Assembly (NCBI RefSeq): GCF_900113935.1
Contig: NZ_FORF01000001.1
Location: 62,001 to 126,000, forward strand
Direction: 5' to 3'
Length of the DNA: 64,000 nt
Source of the DNA: Aquamicrobium aerolatum DSM 21857
GTDB taxonomy: Bacteria; Pseudomonadota; Alphaproteobacteria; Rhizobiales; Rhizobiaceae
Part shown: positions 51,331 to 60,826 of the stretch, in pieces
How the letters are laid out: the number at the start of each line of letters is the position of its first letter
How positions within the stretch are numbered: the first letter of the stretch is position 1
The notes under the pieces: generated by a model
The model's database searches: none
Seen by the model: only the letters and a program-made list of their open reading frames with translations
What the model was told of the DNA's origin: nothing
Program-made: the position numbers and the translations under genes

Positions 51331-52671
51331 TCAAGGCATCTCAAGAATCGTGCGCGCAATGCTGAAATAGATCAGCACGCCGGTGGCATCGGCGATCGAC
51401 GTGACCAGCGGCGTGCTGGCCGTGGCCGGGTCCATGTTGAACCGCGAGAGAATGAACGGCAGGAGCATGCCGATCAGGCTGCCGACGATGACGATGAGGA
51501 TCATCGACAGGGCAATGACCAATGCGATTTCCGGTCCGCCGCGAACCACGCCGATGACCGCAATCGCACAGGCCATGCTGAGGCCGAGCAGGATCGCCAC
51601 GACAAGCTCACGGCCGAGAACCCGACCCCAGTCCGACATGCCGATTTCACCGGTTGCCAGCGCACGCACCATCAATGTCGCAGATTGCGACCCGGCGTTC
51701 CCGCCGGAGGCGATCAGAATTGGCAGGAAGAACATCAGGGCCAGATGGGCTGCGATCGTGTCTTCGAAATGAGCGATCCCTGCGCCGGAAAAGATGTTGC
51801 CGAAGACAAGGACCATCAGCCAGACGATCCGCGCCCGGTAAAGCATCGGGATCGACGCCGAGCCCACGCTGGCCTCAAGCCCGGTGACCGTACCGACGCG
51901 GTGAAAGTCGTCGGTGGCTTCCGCCTGCATGACGTCAAAGGCATCGTCATGCGTGATGATGCCGACCAGCCGCCCGGCTTCATCGACGACAGGCAGCGCG
52001 ACGACGTCGTAGTGCGCGATTTTGCGCACGGCATTTTCGATGTCGTCATCAACTCGCACCGCATGGGTGTTGGTCTCCATGATGTCGGCGACTTTGGCGT
52101 GTGCGGGCGCGGTGATCAGATCCTGCAGCCGCACCGAGCCGAGCAGGATGCGGTCGCTGTCGATGACATAGGTGCGGTAGATCGTTTCCTTGTCCGGTGC
52201 TTCGCGGCGCAGGACCGTCAGCGCGCGTGTCGCGCTCAGCTCGGGCGAAAGCGCCGCATAGTCCGACGTCATGATCGCGCCGGCTGTGTCTTCCTCATAG
52301 GAAGCAAGCCGACGGATGTCTTCCCGCTCGGCCTGAGCCAGACCGGGCATGAGCGCCTTGCGCTGGTCTTCGGACAATTGCTTGTAGAGATCGGCGCGGT
52401 CGTCGGCGTTCATCTCCATCACGATGGCCGCAAGTGCCCCGCGCGCCATGACGGTCGCCAGGAGGGTGCGGAAGTCGTTGTCGAGATAGCCGAATATTTC
52501 CGCCTGCTGCTCGACCGGTACAAGCTTGAGGCTGGCCCAGGCGTCATGAGCGCCGAGCGTCTTCAGGGCTTTGGCAATGTCAGCGGGATGCTCGGCAACG
52601 AGCGCTGCGCGGATGTCATCGGAGGTTCCGGTGAGCAGGATCTCGCGGATAGGCTGGGTACGTGTGTCCAT
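51331..52671 (-). CDS. mgtE: Magnesium transporter MgtE
   Basis: This 446-residue Mg2+ channel/transporter has the N domain (DDIRAALVAEHPADIAKALK), two CBS domains (about residues 130-255; ILLGSVRLQDLITAP and LVGIITHDDAFDVMQAE) and five C-terminal membrane helices, including MFFLPILIASGGNAGSQSAT, the Mg2+-pore motif. Mg2+ binding to the N and CBS domains closes the pore. The ATG at 52671 has GGAG 8 bp upstream. The frame stays open for 33 more codons, which I regard as leader. Confidence 0.95.
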   Translation of the reverse strand: MDTRTQPIREILLTGTSDDIRAALVAEHPADIAKALKTLGAHDAWASLKLVPVEQQAEIFGYLDNDFRTLLATVMARGALAAIVMEMNADDRADLYKQLSEDQRKALMPGLAQAEREDIRRLASYEEDTAGAIMTSDYAALSPELSATRALTVLRREAPDKETIYRTYVIDSDRILLGSVRLQDLITAPAHAKVADIMETNTHAVRVDDDIENAVRKIAHYDVVALPVVDEAGRLVGIITHDDAFDVMQAEATDDFHRVGTVTGLEASVGSASIPMLYRARIVWLMVLVFGNIFSGAGIAHFEDTIAAHLALMFFLPILIASGGNAGSQSATLMVRALATGEIGMSDWGRVLGRELVVAILLGLSMACAIAVIGVVRGGPEIALVIALSMILIVIVGSLIGMLLPFILSRFNMDPATASTPLVTSIADATGVLIYFSIARTILEMP

Positions 52672-52956
52672 AGGCGTCTCCATCGCGACAAGGCACGGGA
52701 GGCGCCAAACCGTCAGGAGGAGGAGGACGCGTCGTGCCGTCTTGGCAGTGTTGTTTTTGGTGACCGGCAATCTTGTCGCGCGATCACACTAGTACAATCG
52801 TCGTCCATCGGTTTCTCGGTTGGTTGTTCGGCTGGCGCGATGCCAGACGAGGCAGGGCTAATCCAGCACCGCGCAGAAATCAATCCGCTAACGGCTGTTG
52901 CAGGCAAATATGGTGCTGGCCCGGCAGTGCGGACAGAAGCTGAAGCTCTATTGCCA
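52672..52956. other. mgtE upstream region
   Basis: These 285 bp, with the terminator that follows, separate mgtE from the DUF883-like gene. A polypurine run (GGAGGAGGAGG, 52714-52725, plus strand) is the only compositional oddity. No Mg2+ riboswitch, small gene or convincing promoter was seen. Confidence 0.45.
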
Positions 52957-52993
52957 CAAAAAGGCCTGATGCTGCTGTTGGCAACATCAGGCC
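52957..52993 (-). terminator. Terminator of the DUF883-like gene
   Basis: On the minus strand GGCCTGATG and its complement form a stem around a 13-nt loop, followed by TTTTT, 29 bp after the stop. Confidence 0.88.
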
Positions 52994-53021
52994 CGGTGTG
53001 GCTCAGACTATGTTGAAAGTG

Positions 53022-53372
53022 TCAGTACCAGCGATGGGAAGAGCGGTCGCTCGACGAGAGTGCCTGGCCGAGAACCAGTCCCAGAACAAAGCCGAGCAGA
53101 CCGGCCGAGGAGAGGACGGTTGCGGCAGTGCCGGGGTTTTCGCGGATCGCATCGCTGACCGCATGCGCCTGCTGGCGCATCTGGCGGGAAGCGCCTCGCG
53201 CGCGCCGCGCCACTTCGTCATAGGCGCCTTCCGCTTCGTCGCGGACATTGTCGTAAAGCTCTTCTCCGCGCTCGGAGAGAGACTTCGACATCCGCGTCAC
53301 CTCTTTCTTGAGGTCAGCGATTTGCTTTTCAAGGTCTTTACGAATGTCGTCGGTGTTGACTGGATCGGCCAT
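53022..53372 (-). CDS. DUF883/ElaB-YqjD-like inner-membrane protein
   Basis: This 116-residue protein has an amphipathic helical front (DIRKDLEKQIADLKKEVTRM...), an alanine/arginine-rich middle and a single C-terminal membrane helix with glycine-zipper pattern (TVLSSAGLLGFVLGLVLGQAL). This matches the ElaB/YqjD/DUF883 group, which in E. coli includes stationary-phase, ribosome-associated membrane proteins. Its role here is inferred from family only. It is followed by a strong terminator. Confidence 0.82.
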   Translation of the reverse strand: MADPVNTDDIRKDLEKQIADLKKEVTRMSKSLSERGEELYDNVRDEAEGAYDEVARRARGASRQMRQQAHAVSDAIRENPGTAATVLSSAGLLGFVLGLVLGQALSSSDRSSHRWY

Positions 53373-53416
53373 GGCATTTTCCTTGTATGTGGAGAGAGAA
53401 TGCCCCGCCCTGTGGA

Positions 53417-53563
53417 TCAGTTCCCCTCGATGGAGACCCCGCTTTCGTTGATCCGCAGCTCAACCCCGGAAGGTTGGCTTTCCTGGCGGTAAACATAAGC
53501 GCCGAGCCCGATGACAACGACGACAAGCGCGCCGATGAGGAGATAAAGACCGTTCTGATTCAT
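53417..53563 (-). CDS. Small 48-residue single-pass membrane protein
   Basis: Starting MNQNGLYLLIGALVVVVIGL, it has one membrane helix followed by a short polar tail (RINESGVSIEGN). GGGG lies 6-10 bp before the ATG. It shares the strand with the DUF883-like gene 44 bp downstream and may be cotranscribed. Similar tiny proteins are common in Hyphomicrobiales, but I cannot name a family. Confidence 0.65.
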   Translation of the reverse strand: MNQNGLYLLIGALVVVVIGLGAYVYRQESQPSGVELRINESGVSIEGN

Positions 53564-53716
53564 GAATGCCCCAAAGAATGTCTGCAATAAAACGCAAACG
53601 CCGGGCGGGCGAACTGGTTCCATCCGATGGGCGCAGAAGCAACAATACGCAATCGCCGCCTTGATGCTGTCGCGGATCGCCGCTATCTGCGACGGAACGA
53701 CCGCAGGAGACGACAG

Positions 53717-53980
53717 ATGTCCGCAATGAACCGCTTTCTTGGCGACACGCCCTTGCGGGTTGCGATCAAGCTGATCGTGATCTCATTTCTGGTCGGCATT
53801 GTGATGGCGACGTTCGGATGGTCGCCATGGGATGTGTTCTACCGGATCGAGGATTTCTTCGTCGGATTGTGGAATCTCGGCTTCGACGCGATCTATCGCT
53901 TCTGGGGCTATCTGCTGCTCGGTGCGGCGGTCGTCATTCCGGCATTCATCCTGTTGCGGATTGTCAGCTACCGGCGCTGA
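53717..53980 (+). CDS. Small membrane protein, DUF6460-like
   Basis: This 87-residue protein has two membrane helices (about residues 13-32 and 60-80) with a conserved-looking middle (FGWSPWDVFYRIEDFFVGLW). The pattern agrees with my memory of the DUF6460 family in alphaproteobacteria; the function is unknown. GGAG precedes the ATG at 53717. It is divergent from the 48-residue protein gene, and its stop is 12 bp from the pyrD stop (convergent). Confidence 0.75.
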   Translation: MSAMNRFLGDTPLRVAIKLIVISFLVGIVMATFGWSPWDVFYRIEDFFVGLWNLGFDAIYRFWGYLLLGAAVVIPAFILLRIVSYRR

Positions 53981-53992
53981 CCCGCATCATTT

Positions 53993-55081
53993 TCAGATCG
54001 CCACCGCTTCCCACTTCTCCAGCGCGGTGTCGCGCATCTGCGAGATCGATGTGAGGCGTTCGCGCGCAACGATGGTGGCCAGGCCCTTCACGATCTTGCC
54101 GGGCAAGGATGGTCCGGCATAGATCATGGACGTGTAGAGCTGCACGAGATCGGCGCCAGCGCGGATCTTTTCGGCAGCGGCCTCGGCGCAATCCACCCCG
54201 CCGACGCCAATGATGGCGACATCTGGTCCAAGCCGGCGGCGCATGCGTGCGAGCACCGCTGTGGAGCGTTCGAAAAGCGGTTTTCCGGAGACACCGCCAG
54301 CTTCCTTGGCATGACGACTGCTCAATCGCTCCCGTGCAAGCGTGGTGTTGGAGACGATGACGCCCTCGATGCCATTGTCGAGAACTTCCGCGGCAATGTC
54401 GTCCAGATCCGCCTCGGTCAGATCTGGCGCGATCTTGAGGAAGATCGGCGTGTTGCGGCCCGATTTTTGCCGCTGTGCGTCGCGCGCATCGCGCACCGCT
54501 GCAAGCAGTTCGGCAAGACTGGCACGCGCCTGAAGATCGCGCAGGCCCGGCGTGTTGGGCGAGGAAATATTGACGGTCAGATAGGTGGCGAGGGGGGCGA
54601 AAAGCTCGACACCGGCGCGATAGTCCGCGATCCGGTCAGCGCTGTCCCGATTGGCGCCAATATTGACGCCGACGATGCCGGTGCGGCCGCTGCGATGGCG
54701 CAGGCGACGCAGACACGCCTGATGGCCCTCATTGTTGAAGCCCAGACGGTTGATGACGGCCTGATCTTCCTCGAGGCGAAAAATGCGCGGTTTCGCATTG
54801 CCTGTTTGCGGTAACGGCGTGACGGTGCCGATCTCGGCATGGCCGAAGCCCAGACCGATCAGCGCATCCGGTACTTCGCCATTCTTGTCGAAGCCGGCAG
54901 CCATGCCGAGAGGGTTGGCAAATTCGAGGCCCGCCACCCGCACGGCCAGCCTCTGATCTGTGACCGGCGTGCAGGCCAGCGGCAGACCGGTTTTCAGGGC
55001 TGAAAGAGAAATTCCATGAGCAGTTTCGGGATCGAAGGCGAAAAGGAGACGTTGTCCAATGCGGTCGAACCCAGGAATCAT
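53993..55081 (-). CDS. pyrD: Dihydroorotate dehydrogenase (quinone), class 2
   Basis: This 362-residue membrane-associated FMN enzyme oxidises dihydroorotate to orotate in pyrimidine synthesis, passing electrons to quinone. The N-terminal helical extension (residues 1-40) marks class 2. Motifs include FANPLGMAAGFDKNGEVPDA, EIGTVTPLPQTGNAKPRIFR, VNISSPNTPGLRDLQ with the catalytic Ser, and GVIVSNTTLARERL. Its ATG overlaps the stop of the DUF952 gene as ATGA. Confidence 0.97.
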   Translation of the reverse strand: MIPGFDRIGQRLLFAFDPETAHGISLSALKTGLPLACTPVTDQRLAVRVAGLEFANPLGMAAGFDKNGEVPDALIGLGFGHAEIGTVTPLPQTGNAKPRIFRLEEDQAVINRLGFNNEGHQACLRRLRHRSGRTGIVGVNIGANRDSADRIADYRAGVELFAPLATYLTVNISSPNTPGLRDLQARASLAELLAAVRDARDAQRQKSGRNTPIFLKIAPDLTEADLDDIAAEVLDNGIEGVIVSNTTLARERLSSRHAKEAGGVSGKPLFERSTAVLARMRRRLGPDVAIIGVGGVDCAEAAAEKIRAGADLVQLYTSMIYAGPSLPGKIVKGLATIVARERLTSISQMRDTALEKWEAVAI

Positions 55082-55425
55082 GCTGTCAAATCCGGAAATA
55101 TGTGCCGGCCATCGGTGTCGAGCGGGAGGGGCTTGACCCAGGCGACGGCAGAAAGGTCGAGGGAGGCGTAGAGGTGGGGGAAGAGTGCGCCGCCGCGCGA
55201 CACTTCGTATTTCAGTTCGCTGCCAAGACGGCGCGTGTCGATCGCCGCAATGAGCAGATCGGTCTGGCCGGCAAAGTGCTTTGCCGCAGTTTCCTGCGCC
55301 TGCGTGGCGGTCGAGAAATGGATGTAGCCGTCTTCAAGGTCGATCAGCGCGCCGGAAAAAACGCCCTTGGCTTCGGCTTCGCGCCAGAGAGACTCGGGGA
55401 CGATCTTGAAAATCAATGTGTGCAT
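55078..55425 (-). CDS. DUF952 family protein
   Basis: This 115-residue cytoplasmic protein starts MHTLIFKIVPESLWREAEAK and continues GAYIDLEDGYIHFST-like sequence (seen as GALIDLEDGYIHFSTATQAQ), ending in a conserved PHLYASLDLSAVAWVKPLP segment. This is the DUF952 pattern, of unknown biochemical function and frequently paired with pyrD in alphaproteobacteria. The two genes overlap by 4 bp. The ATG at 55425 gives the normal family length; the ribosome-binding site is weak. Confidence 0.9.
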   Translation of the reverse strand: MHTLIFKIVPESLWREAEAKGVFSGALIDLEDGYIHFSTATQAQETAAKHFAGQTDLLIAAIDTRRLGSELKYEVSRGGALFPHLYASLDLSAVAWVKPLPLDTDGRHIFPDLTA

Positions 55426-55531
55426 GGGGCTGCTATAGGCCCGACGCGAGATAAAGGAAAGCGCATCGTTGACGCATTTAGGGCATAAATCCACTGCTAT
55501 GCTGCAAGCACACCTACTGAGGAAGACGATC

Positions 55532-55957
55532 ATGCTCAATCGATGTGTGACAGGCGTGACAATCGCGATGGCTTGCGTGGCCTTGCCGGCCATGGCGCAG
55601 GAGCAGGTTGACCGCTACCAGCTGCAGCGTACCGATGACGGTTATGTCCGGCTCGACACCAAGACCGGCTCGATGTCCATCTGCCAGGAGAAAAGCGGCC
55701 AACTGATCTGCAGAATGGCGAGCGACGAGCGCGCCGCATATGAGGGCGATCTTGACGTGCTGGAGGATCGTGTCGATGCGCTGGAGGCGCGCGTGAAGAC
55801 ACTTGAAGCAGGCCGACCCGCAGCTTCCATGCCGGACGAACAGGAATTTGAACAGACGCTGGGCTATATGGAACGGTTCTTCCGCCGCTTCATGGGAATT
55901 GTCCGGGATTTCGAGCAGGAAAACCAGCCGGCCCAGCCACAACCCGACCGGACGTGA
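55532..55957 (+). CDS. Periplasmic coiled-coil protein of unknown function
   Basis: This 141-residue protein has a signal peptide (MLNRCVTGVTIAMACVALPAMAQ), a compact domain with two cysteines (SMSICQEKSGQLICRMASDE) that could form a disulfide, then a coiled coil (LDVLEDRVDALEARVKTLEA) and a Pro/Gln-rich end. I recognise it only as a conserved hypothetical of Hyphomicrobiales. AGGAAG precedes the ATG. The mscL gene follows 120 bp downstream. Confidence 0.75.
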   Translation: MLNRCVTGVTIAMACVALPAMAQEQVDRYQLQRTDDGYVRLDTKTGSMSICQEKSGQLICRMASDERAAYEGDLDVLEDRVDALEARVKTLEAGRPAASMPDEQEFEQTLGYMERFFRRFMGIVRDFEQENQPAQPQPDRT

Positions 55958-56077
55958 CCCTGCGGCGGTTCTGCCGTTTTCCTGCTTATCGTTCGAGTGG
56001 TTTTTGGTATGATCGCGCTGCCCAAGTTTTTTGGGTGGGGGTTCTACTCGAGCAATTTCCATCTCCAGGAGGGAAGG

Positions 56078-56500
56078 ATGATTAAAGAATTTCAGGAATT
56101 TATCGCACGCGGCAATGTCATGGACCTTGCTGTCGGCGTGATCATCGGCGGAGCTTTCGGGCTCATCGTTTCCTCGCTGGTGGATGATATCATTATGCCG
56201 ATCGTCGGCGCGATTTTCGGCGGGTTCGATTTCTCGAACTATTTCCTCCCGTTGTCCTCCAACGTGACAGCCACCACGCTGGCAGCTGCCCGTGAGCAGG
56301 GTGCGGTGTTTGCCTATGGCAACTTCATCACCGTGATCATCAACTTCATGATTCTGGCCTGGATCATCTTCCTGATGGTCAAGGGCGTGAACACGATGCG
56401 CAAGCGCCTTGAGCGTGAAGAAGCTGCCGCACCGGCTGCTCCTCCGCCAGAAGACGTCAAGCTGTTGACGGAAATTCGCGATCTGCTTGCGACCAAGTAA
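56078..56500 (+). CDS. mscL: Large-conductance mechanosensitive channel
   Basis: This 140-residue channel opens on membrane tension to release solutes during hypo-osmotic shock. It has the N-terminal amphipathic helix and TM1 ([40 protein letters not shown]), a periplasmic loop, TM2 (about residues 88-108) and a charged C-terminal helix ending [15 protein letters not shown] lies before the ATG at 56078. A terminator follows. Confidence 0.97.
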   Translation: MIKEFQEFIARGNVMDLAVGVIIGGAFGLIVSSLVDDIIMPIVGAIFGGFDFSNYFLPLSSNVTATTLAAAREQGAVFAYGNFITVIINFMILAWIIFLMVKGVNTMRKRLEREEAAAPAAPPPEDVKLLTEIRDLLATK

Positions 56501-56521
56501 GCTGCGCGATAGAAATGCCAA

Positions 56522-56553
56522 GGGCCCCGATTGCTTGCGACCGGGGCCTTTTT
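56522..56553 (+). terminator. Rho-independent terminator of mscL
   Basis: GGCCCCG and its complement around a 12-nt loop are followed by TTTTT, 22 bp after the mscL stop and just before the aminotransferase gene. Confidence 0.9.
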
Positions 56554-56569
56554 CTTGAGGAGGATTTGC

Positions 56570-57736
56570 ATGTCACAGGTGGAGTTTCTGCGCGATGTTG
56601 CGCGCGGTGCACCGGAGAGCGGAATTGTCGAGCTGGTCAACCATGCGCGGGGCAGGGCGGACCTGATCCCGCTTTGGGTCGGAGAGGGGGATCTGCCAAC
56701 GCCCGACTTCATTACGCGTGCAGCAAGCGAGGCGCTGGCGGCAGGCGAGACCTTCTACACCTGGCAGCGCGGTATCCCCGAATTGCGCGAAGCCCTTGCG
56801 CGCTACTATGCGCGGCAGTTCGGCGGTGCGTTCAAGGCCGAGGAATTCATCGTCAGCACCAGCGGCATGCACGCGATCCAGATGGCGATCGACGCGGTGG
56901 CAGGCCATGGTGACGAGATCGTCTATCTTTCGCCGGCCTGGCCGAACTTTGCCGCGAGCGCGGAACTGGCGGGCGTGAAACCCGTGCCGGTCACACTCGA
57001 AAGGTCGGGCAATGGCTGGACCTGCGACGTCGAGAAGATACGCGCGGCGGTCAGCGGATCGACAAAAGCGATTTTCATCAACAGTCCGTCCAACCCGACC
57101 GGCTGGACTGCCGATCGGGCAACACTAAAGTCGATTCTCGACGTCGCGCGTGAGAAGGGTGTCTGGCTGATCGCTGACGAAATCTACTCTCGCTTCTATT
57201 ACGGTGGCGCACGCGCGCCTTCGTTCATCGACGTGATGGAACCTGATGACAGGATCATCTTCGTCAACAGCTTTTCGAAGAACTGGTCGATGACCGGCTG
57301 GCGTATCGGCTGGCTGCGCACCCACCCCTCGCTGCAGCAGGTGTTCGAGAACCTCGTGCAATATTCCGTGTCAGGCGTGCCGGCGTTCCTGCAGCGCGGT
57401 GCAGTTGCGGCGCTCGATCATGGCGACGCCTTCGTTGATGAGCAGGTGCAACGCGCGCGTGCGGCGCGCGATATTGTCTGCGACCGGTTGCTGGCAACGG
57501 GACGTGTCAAACTGGCCGCTCCCGAAGGTGCGTTTTATGCATTCTTCTCGATTGACGGGGTTGCCGACACGCGTCAGGCGGCGCTTGATCTGGTGGATAG
57601 TTGCGGTGTCGGGCTGGCGCCGGGAAGCGCGTTCGGTGCCGGTGGCGACGGCTCGTTTCGTCTTTGCTTCCACCGGCGGCTCGATCACGTCGAGGAAGCC
57701 GCAGGACGGATTGCGGACTGGATCAGAAAGATCTGA
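56570..57736 (+). CDS. Pyridoxal phosphate aminotransferase, class I/II
   Basis: This 388-residue fold-type I aminotransferase has FINSPSNPTGWTADRATLKS (about residues 167-186), GVWLIADEIYSRFYYGGARA and the PLP lysine in NSFSKNWSMTGWRIGWLRTH (about 237-256). Aspartate-like or aromatic specificity is typical, but the substrate cannot be fixed. GAGGAGG precedes the ATG at 56570, only 17 bp after the mscL terminator, so any promoter of its own must overlap that terminator region, or it is read through from mscL. Confidence 0.92.
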   Translation: MSQVEFLRDVARGAPESGIVELVNHARGRADLIPLWVGEGDLPTPDFITRAASEALAAGETFYTWQRGIPELREALARYYARQFGGAFKAEEFIVSTSGMHAIQMAIDAVAGHGDEIVYLSPAWPNFAASAELAGVKPVPVTLERSGNGWTCDVEKIRAAVSGSTKAIFINSPSNPTGWTADRATLKSILDVAREKGVWLIADEIYSRFYYGGARAPSFIDVMEPDDRIIFVNSFSKNWSMTGWRIGWLRTHPSLQQVFENLVQYSVSGVPAFLQRGAVAALDHGDAFVDEQVQRARAARDIVCDRLLATGRVKLAAPEGAFYAFFSIDGVADTRQAALDLVDSCGVGLAPGSAFGAGGDGSFRLCFHRRLDHVEEAAGRIADWIRKI

Positions 57737-57756
57737 AGCGAGGGAAGAAAAGTCTG

Positions 57757-57780
57757 CAGGCTCGCCGTGGGGCGAGCCTG
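57757..57780 (-). terminator. Hairpin between convergent aminotransferase and hemA
   Basis: The perfect 10-bp stem CAGGCTCGCC with its complement and a 4-nt loop is followed on the minus strand, after five bases, by TTTTCTT. It is the likely hemA terminator and could serve the plus strand less well. Confidence 0.7.
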
Positions 57781-57802
57781 GGGCATGGTTCGGGTCGAGC
57801 GG

Positions 57803-59083
57803 TCAGCCGCCCGATTTTGCGACCAGCAGCGGCACGACGCGATCAGACGCAACCGGCTCGACCGGGGCACTATCGTCGCGGAATGGAATGCCCAAGGCGG
57901 TCCAGGTTTCGACCAGCGCATCGCGCAAGGTTTCGATCAGGCTGTCGTCGTGCAGAGGGGTTGGGGTGACACGCAGGCGCTCGGTGCCACGCGGAACCGT
58001 CGGATAGTTGATCGGCTGGATATAGATGCCGTGCTTGGCCAGAAGACGGTCGGTCGCCATCTTGCACAGTTCCGGATCGCCAACCAGGATCGGCACGATG
58101 TGGGTTTCCGAAGGCATCACCGGCAGGGCGCTTGCCGACAGGATGTCCTTGGTGGCCTGCGCCTGGCGCTGCTGGGCGTCGCGCTCGACCTGCGATGATT
58201 TCAGGTGGCGGATCGAGGTGACGGCTGCCGCTGCAATGGCTGGTGGCAGCGCGGTCGTGAAGATGAAGCCCGGCGCATAAGAGCGCACGGCGTCGACAAC
58301 AGACCGGGTGCCGGTGATGTAGCCGCCGAGCGTGCCGAATGCCTTGGCCAGCGTTCCTTCGATCACGTCGATACGGTGGGAAAGGCCTTCGCGCTCGGTG
58401 ATGCCACCGCCACGCGCGCCGTACATGCCAACCGCGTGGACCTCATCGATATAGGTCATCGCGTTATATTTTTCGGCGAGATCGGCAATCGCCGCGATAG
58501 GTGCGATATCGCCGTCCATCGAGTAGACGCTCTCGAACACGATCAGCTTGGCGCGCTCGCGTCCGGCCTGTTGCAGCAACATTTCCAGATGCGCGACATC
58601 GTTGTGGCGGAAGATTTTCTTCTCGGCACCAGAGCGGCGAACGCCTTCGATCATCGAGGCGTGATTGAGTTCGTCGGACAGGATCAGACAGTTCGGCAGG
58701 AGGCGGCCGATTGTCGAGATCGCTGCTTCGTTGGACACGAAACCGGAGGTGAATACGAGTCCGGCTTCCTTTCCATGCAGGTCTGCCAGCTCGTCTTCAA
58801 GCTGCACCAGCGGGTGTGTCGTGCCGGAAATGTTGCGCGTGCCGCCAGCGCCGGACCCCATGCCTGCGGCGGTGTCCTGCATTGCCTTGATGACGTCAGG
58901 ATGCTGACCCATGCCGAGATAGTCGTTCGAGCACCAGACAGTGATTTCGCGAGCCTCGCCGTCGGCGCGCCAGCGCGCCTTCGGGAACGCTCCGACGATC
59001 CGCTCCAGATCTGCAAACACCCGGTAACGTCGTTCGGCATGGAGCTGATCGATCGCCTCGTCGAAAAACCGCTGATAGTTCAT
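57803..59083 (-). CDS. hemA: 5-aminolevulinate synthase
   Basis: This 426-residue PLP enzyme condenses glycine and succinyl-CoA to 5-aminolevulinate, the entry to haem by the Shemin pathway typical of alphaproteobacteria. Motifs include [16 protein letters not shown] (about residues 49-64), the glycine-rich [34 protein letters not shown], and the PLP lysine in [18 protein letters not shown] (about 245). The ATG at 59083 has AGGAAGG upstream and gives [12 protein letters not shown]. The gene is monocistronic. Confidence 0.96.
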   Translation of the reverse strand: MNYQRFFDEAIDQLHAERRYRVFADLERIVGAFPKARWRADGEAREITVWCSNDYLGMGQHPDVIKAMQDTAAGMGSGAGGTRNISGTTHPLVQLEDELADLHGKEAGLVFTSGFVSNEAAISTIGRLLPNCLILSDELNHASMIEGVRRSGAEKKIFRHNDVAHLEMLLQQAGRERAKLIVFESVYSMDGDIAPIAAIADLAEKYNAMTYIDEVHAVGMYGARGGGITEREGLSHRIDVIEGTLAKAFGTLGGYITGTRSVVDAVRSYAPGFIFTTALPPAIAAAAVTSIRHLKSSQVERDAQQRQAQATKDILSASALPVMPSETHIVPILVGDPELCKMATDRLLAKHGIYIQPINYPTVPRGTERLRVTPTPLHDDSLIETLRDALVETWTALGIPFRDDSAPVEPVASDRVVPLLVAKSGG

Positions 59084-59260
59084 GGTGCCTTCCTGAATTT
59101 GCGCCGCAACGTAATCTCCGGCGCATTGTGCGTCCATTGCCGCAATGTGGGCAAATTGCCACGTCGTTTGACGTCTCTCTAGCATCGCTTGAGAGGGCAT
59201 CGTGTTGATCTGGCGCAATAATCCGAAAACTTTGTCGATTTCGGCGAGAAGATAGGCCTG

Positions 59261-60826
59261 TCAGGGGCGATAGTAGTGCTCGGTCAATCGTGTCAGCAGA
59301 CGCGACTTCGGCCGGATGACGCTGCCATCGATGGTCTCAAGATGACCATTGCCGTTGAGCGTGTGCAGCTTGTGTCCGGGCCAGTATGGCCCGGCGGTCA
59401 GGTTGGTCTCGATGGTCTGTTCGAAATGGCTTTCATCGAGACGGTCGATGCGTGCCAGCGCGAGCGCTGCGCCATAACCGTCCTGGCAATCCTGCACCGG
59501 GCGCATCAGAACGCCATTGCGCAGCACGAAGTTGCCAGCCGGGCGCGCCGTGCGGTCATTGATGAGCACGGGGTTGGTCGCATGTGGCTTCCAAGGCCCG
59601 AGCAGGTCCGGCGCATGCCAGATCGCCAGCGTATCGGAGTAGCCCCCGACGCCGTGACGGATCACGGCAAACATGTGCCACGCTCCGGCATGGTGGACGA
59701 TGGTCGCATCGGCCGCCTCGACACCACTGACCAGTACGCTGTGTCGTTCCCAGCGATAGGGGAACTCGACTGCGCGATAAAGGGCAATCTCACCGCTGAG
59801 CGAGGCTTCCGGCACCATCCAGATGTTGCCATGGGCCTCGACCAGAAATGGATAGGACAGATGCCATGGCTCTTCGAGCACCGGAATGGCAGAGCCCGGC
59901 TGACCGTGCTCGTCAAACGCAACGACGCAGATGATGCCCTTGGAGGTCTTGTGGTCGAGATCCTCGAAAAAGATGTAGTCACGGCCGCGATGGTGGAACG
60001 GAAACGGATCTGCGTAAAAGTGGTCGCCGGGATCGGGCAGGACGTTCCAACGCGCACCGCCAAGATCGCGCCGTGCCCAGACATCGCCGTCCGGCTCCGG
60101 TCGTCGCCAGCCGACGCGCCAATGGGGCGAATAGCAGCAGAGCCGGTAGGCTGCCCGCGCTGCCTCGCAGGCAAGCATTCTGGCGCTGCGCCTGAGCACC
60201 GCGCTTCTGGTCAGAACATCGGCGTGCGGATGGGGCGCGAGCGTGCTTTGTGCCGCAGGCTGGTCGAGCTTGTCGATGGCAGCGAGAAGCAGCATGGCGA
60301 CGCGCGACCACACTGCCTCCATCGCTCCGCCAATCCCGGCGGCAGCTTCCAGCGAGGCAACGCCTTCACCGACAATGTCGGTTGCGCCGCGCTCATCTTC
60401 TCGCAGGATCGATATTTGCGGCGAGTGGCAGTGAAACAGCGCACTGGCCAGTGCATTTTCGCCGGCGGCGCCATTGTAGAGCGGACGCAGCGTTGTCGTG
60501 CCGGTCGACTTGGTGTCGGCGGTGGAAAGGTCAAGGATCAGGTCAGGCTGCGGCGCGGTTTCCCCACGCTGGAATTCCTGCAATTGCGCAACTGGGATAC
60601 GATCGCTCCAGCACGGCTTGCCCCGGCGCACCACCATCTTTTCCAGAGCCAGCAATGTGTCGAGCGCTGACGAGCCGTCCTCGATCCCCGCAACGAGACG
60701 GATTTTGACCTGTGCGCCGGTGTGGTCAACGATCTGCTGTGCAAGAGCGGGAACGAATGCGGACAGTGAATCGGCATCAACAACAATGCAGATCGAGCCG
60801 ATGGTAGGGGGCGGCTTCTGTATCAT
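59261..60826 (-). CDS. GINT1-like sugar transferase-associated protein of the polysaccharide cluster
   Basis: This 521-residue protein's C-terminal half (about residues 235-515) has repeated W/Y-rich beta strands (HFYADPFPFHHRGRDYIFFE, LSYPFLVEAHGNIWMVPEAS, YWPGHKLHTLNGNGH), fitting the five-bladed propeller of the glucosamine inositolphosphorylceramide transferase (GINT1-N) family. The N-terminal part starts like a Rossmann-type transferase domain but has no secure match. In bacteria such proteins occur in surface-polysaccharide clusters, as here. The exact reaction is unknown. The start overlaps the GT4 gene stop as ATGA. Confidence 0.7.
   Translation of the reverse strand: MIQKPPPTIGSICIVVDADSLSAFVPALAQQIVDHTGAQVKIRLVAGIEDGSSALDTLLALEKMVVRRGKPCWSDRIPVAQLQEFQRGETAPQPDLILDLSTADTKSTGTTTLRPLYNGAAGENALASALFHCHSPQISILREDERGATDIVGEGVASLEAAAGIGGAMEAVWSRVAMLLLAAIDKLDQPAAQSTLAPHPHADVLTRSAVLRRSARMLACEAARAAYRLCCYSPHWRVGWRRPEPDGDVWARRDLGGARWNVLPDPGDHFYADPFPFHHRGRDYIFFEDLDHKTSKGIICVVAFDEHGQPGSAIPVLEEPWHLSYPFLVEAHGNIWMVPEASLSGEIALYRAVEFPYRWERHSVLVSGVEAADATIVHHAGAWHMFAVIRHGVGGYSDTLAIWHAPDLLGPWKPHATNPVLINDRTARPAGNFVLRNGVLMRPVQDCQDGYGAALALARIDRLDESHFEQTIETNLTAGPYWPGHKLHTLNGNGHLETIDGSVIRPKSRLLTRLTEHYYRP

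Noticed and set aside
52672-52770. N-terminal extension of MgtE by 33 codons, or a leader peptide
   Set aside because: The ATG at 52671 has a good GGAG site and the family N-terminus. The upstream stretch begins only at a TTG without a ribosome-binding site.
59205-59218. FNR/FnrL-like box (TTGAT-N4-CGCAA) upstream of hemA
   Set aside because: Only the left half matches the consensus and two of five right-half bases differ. hemA is FnrL-controlled in some alphaproteobacteria, but this site alone is too weak to annotate.
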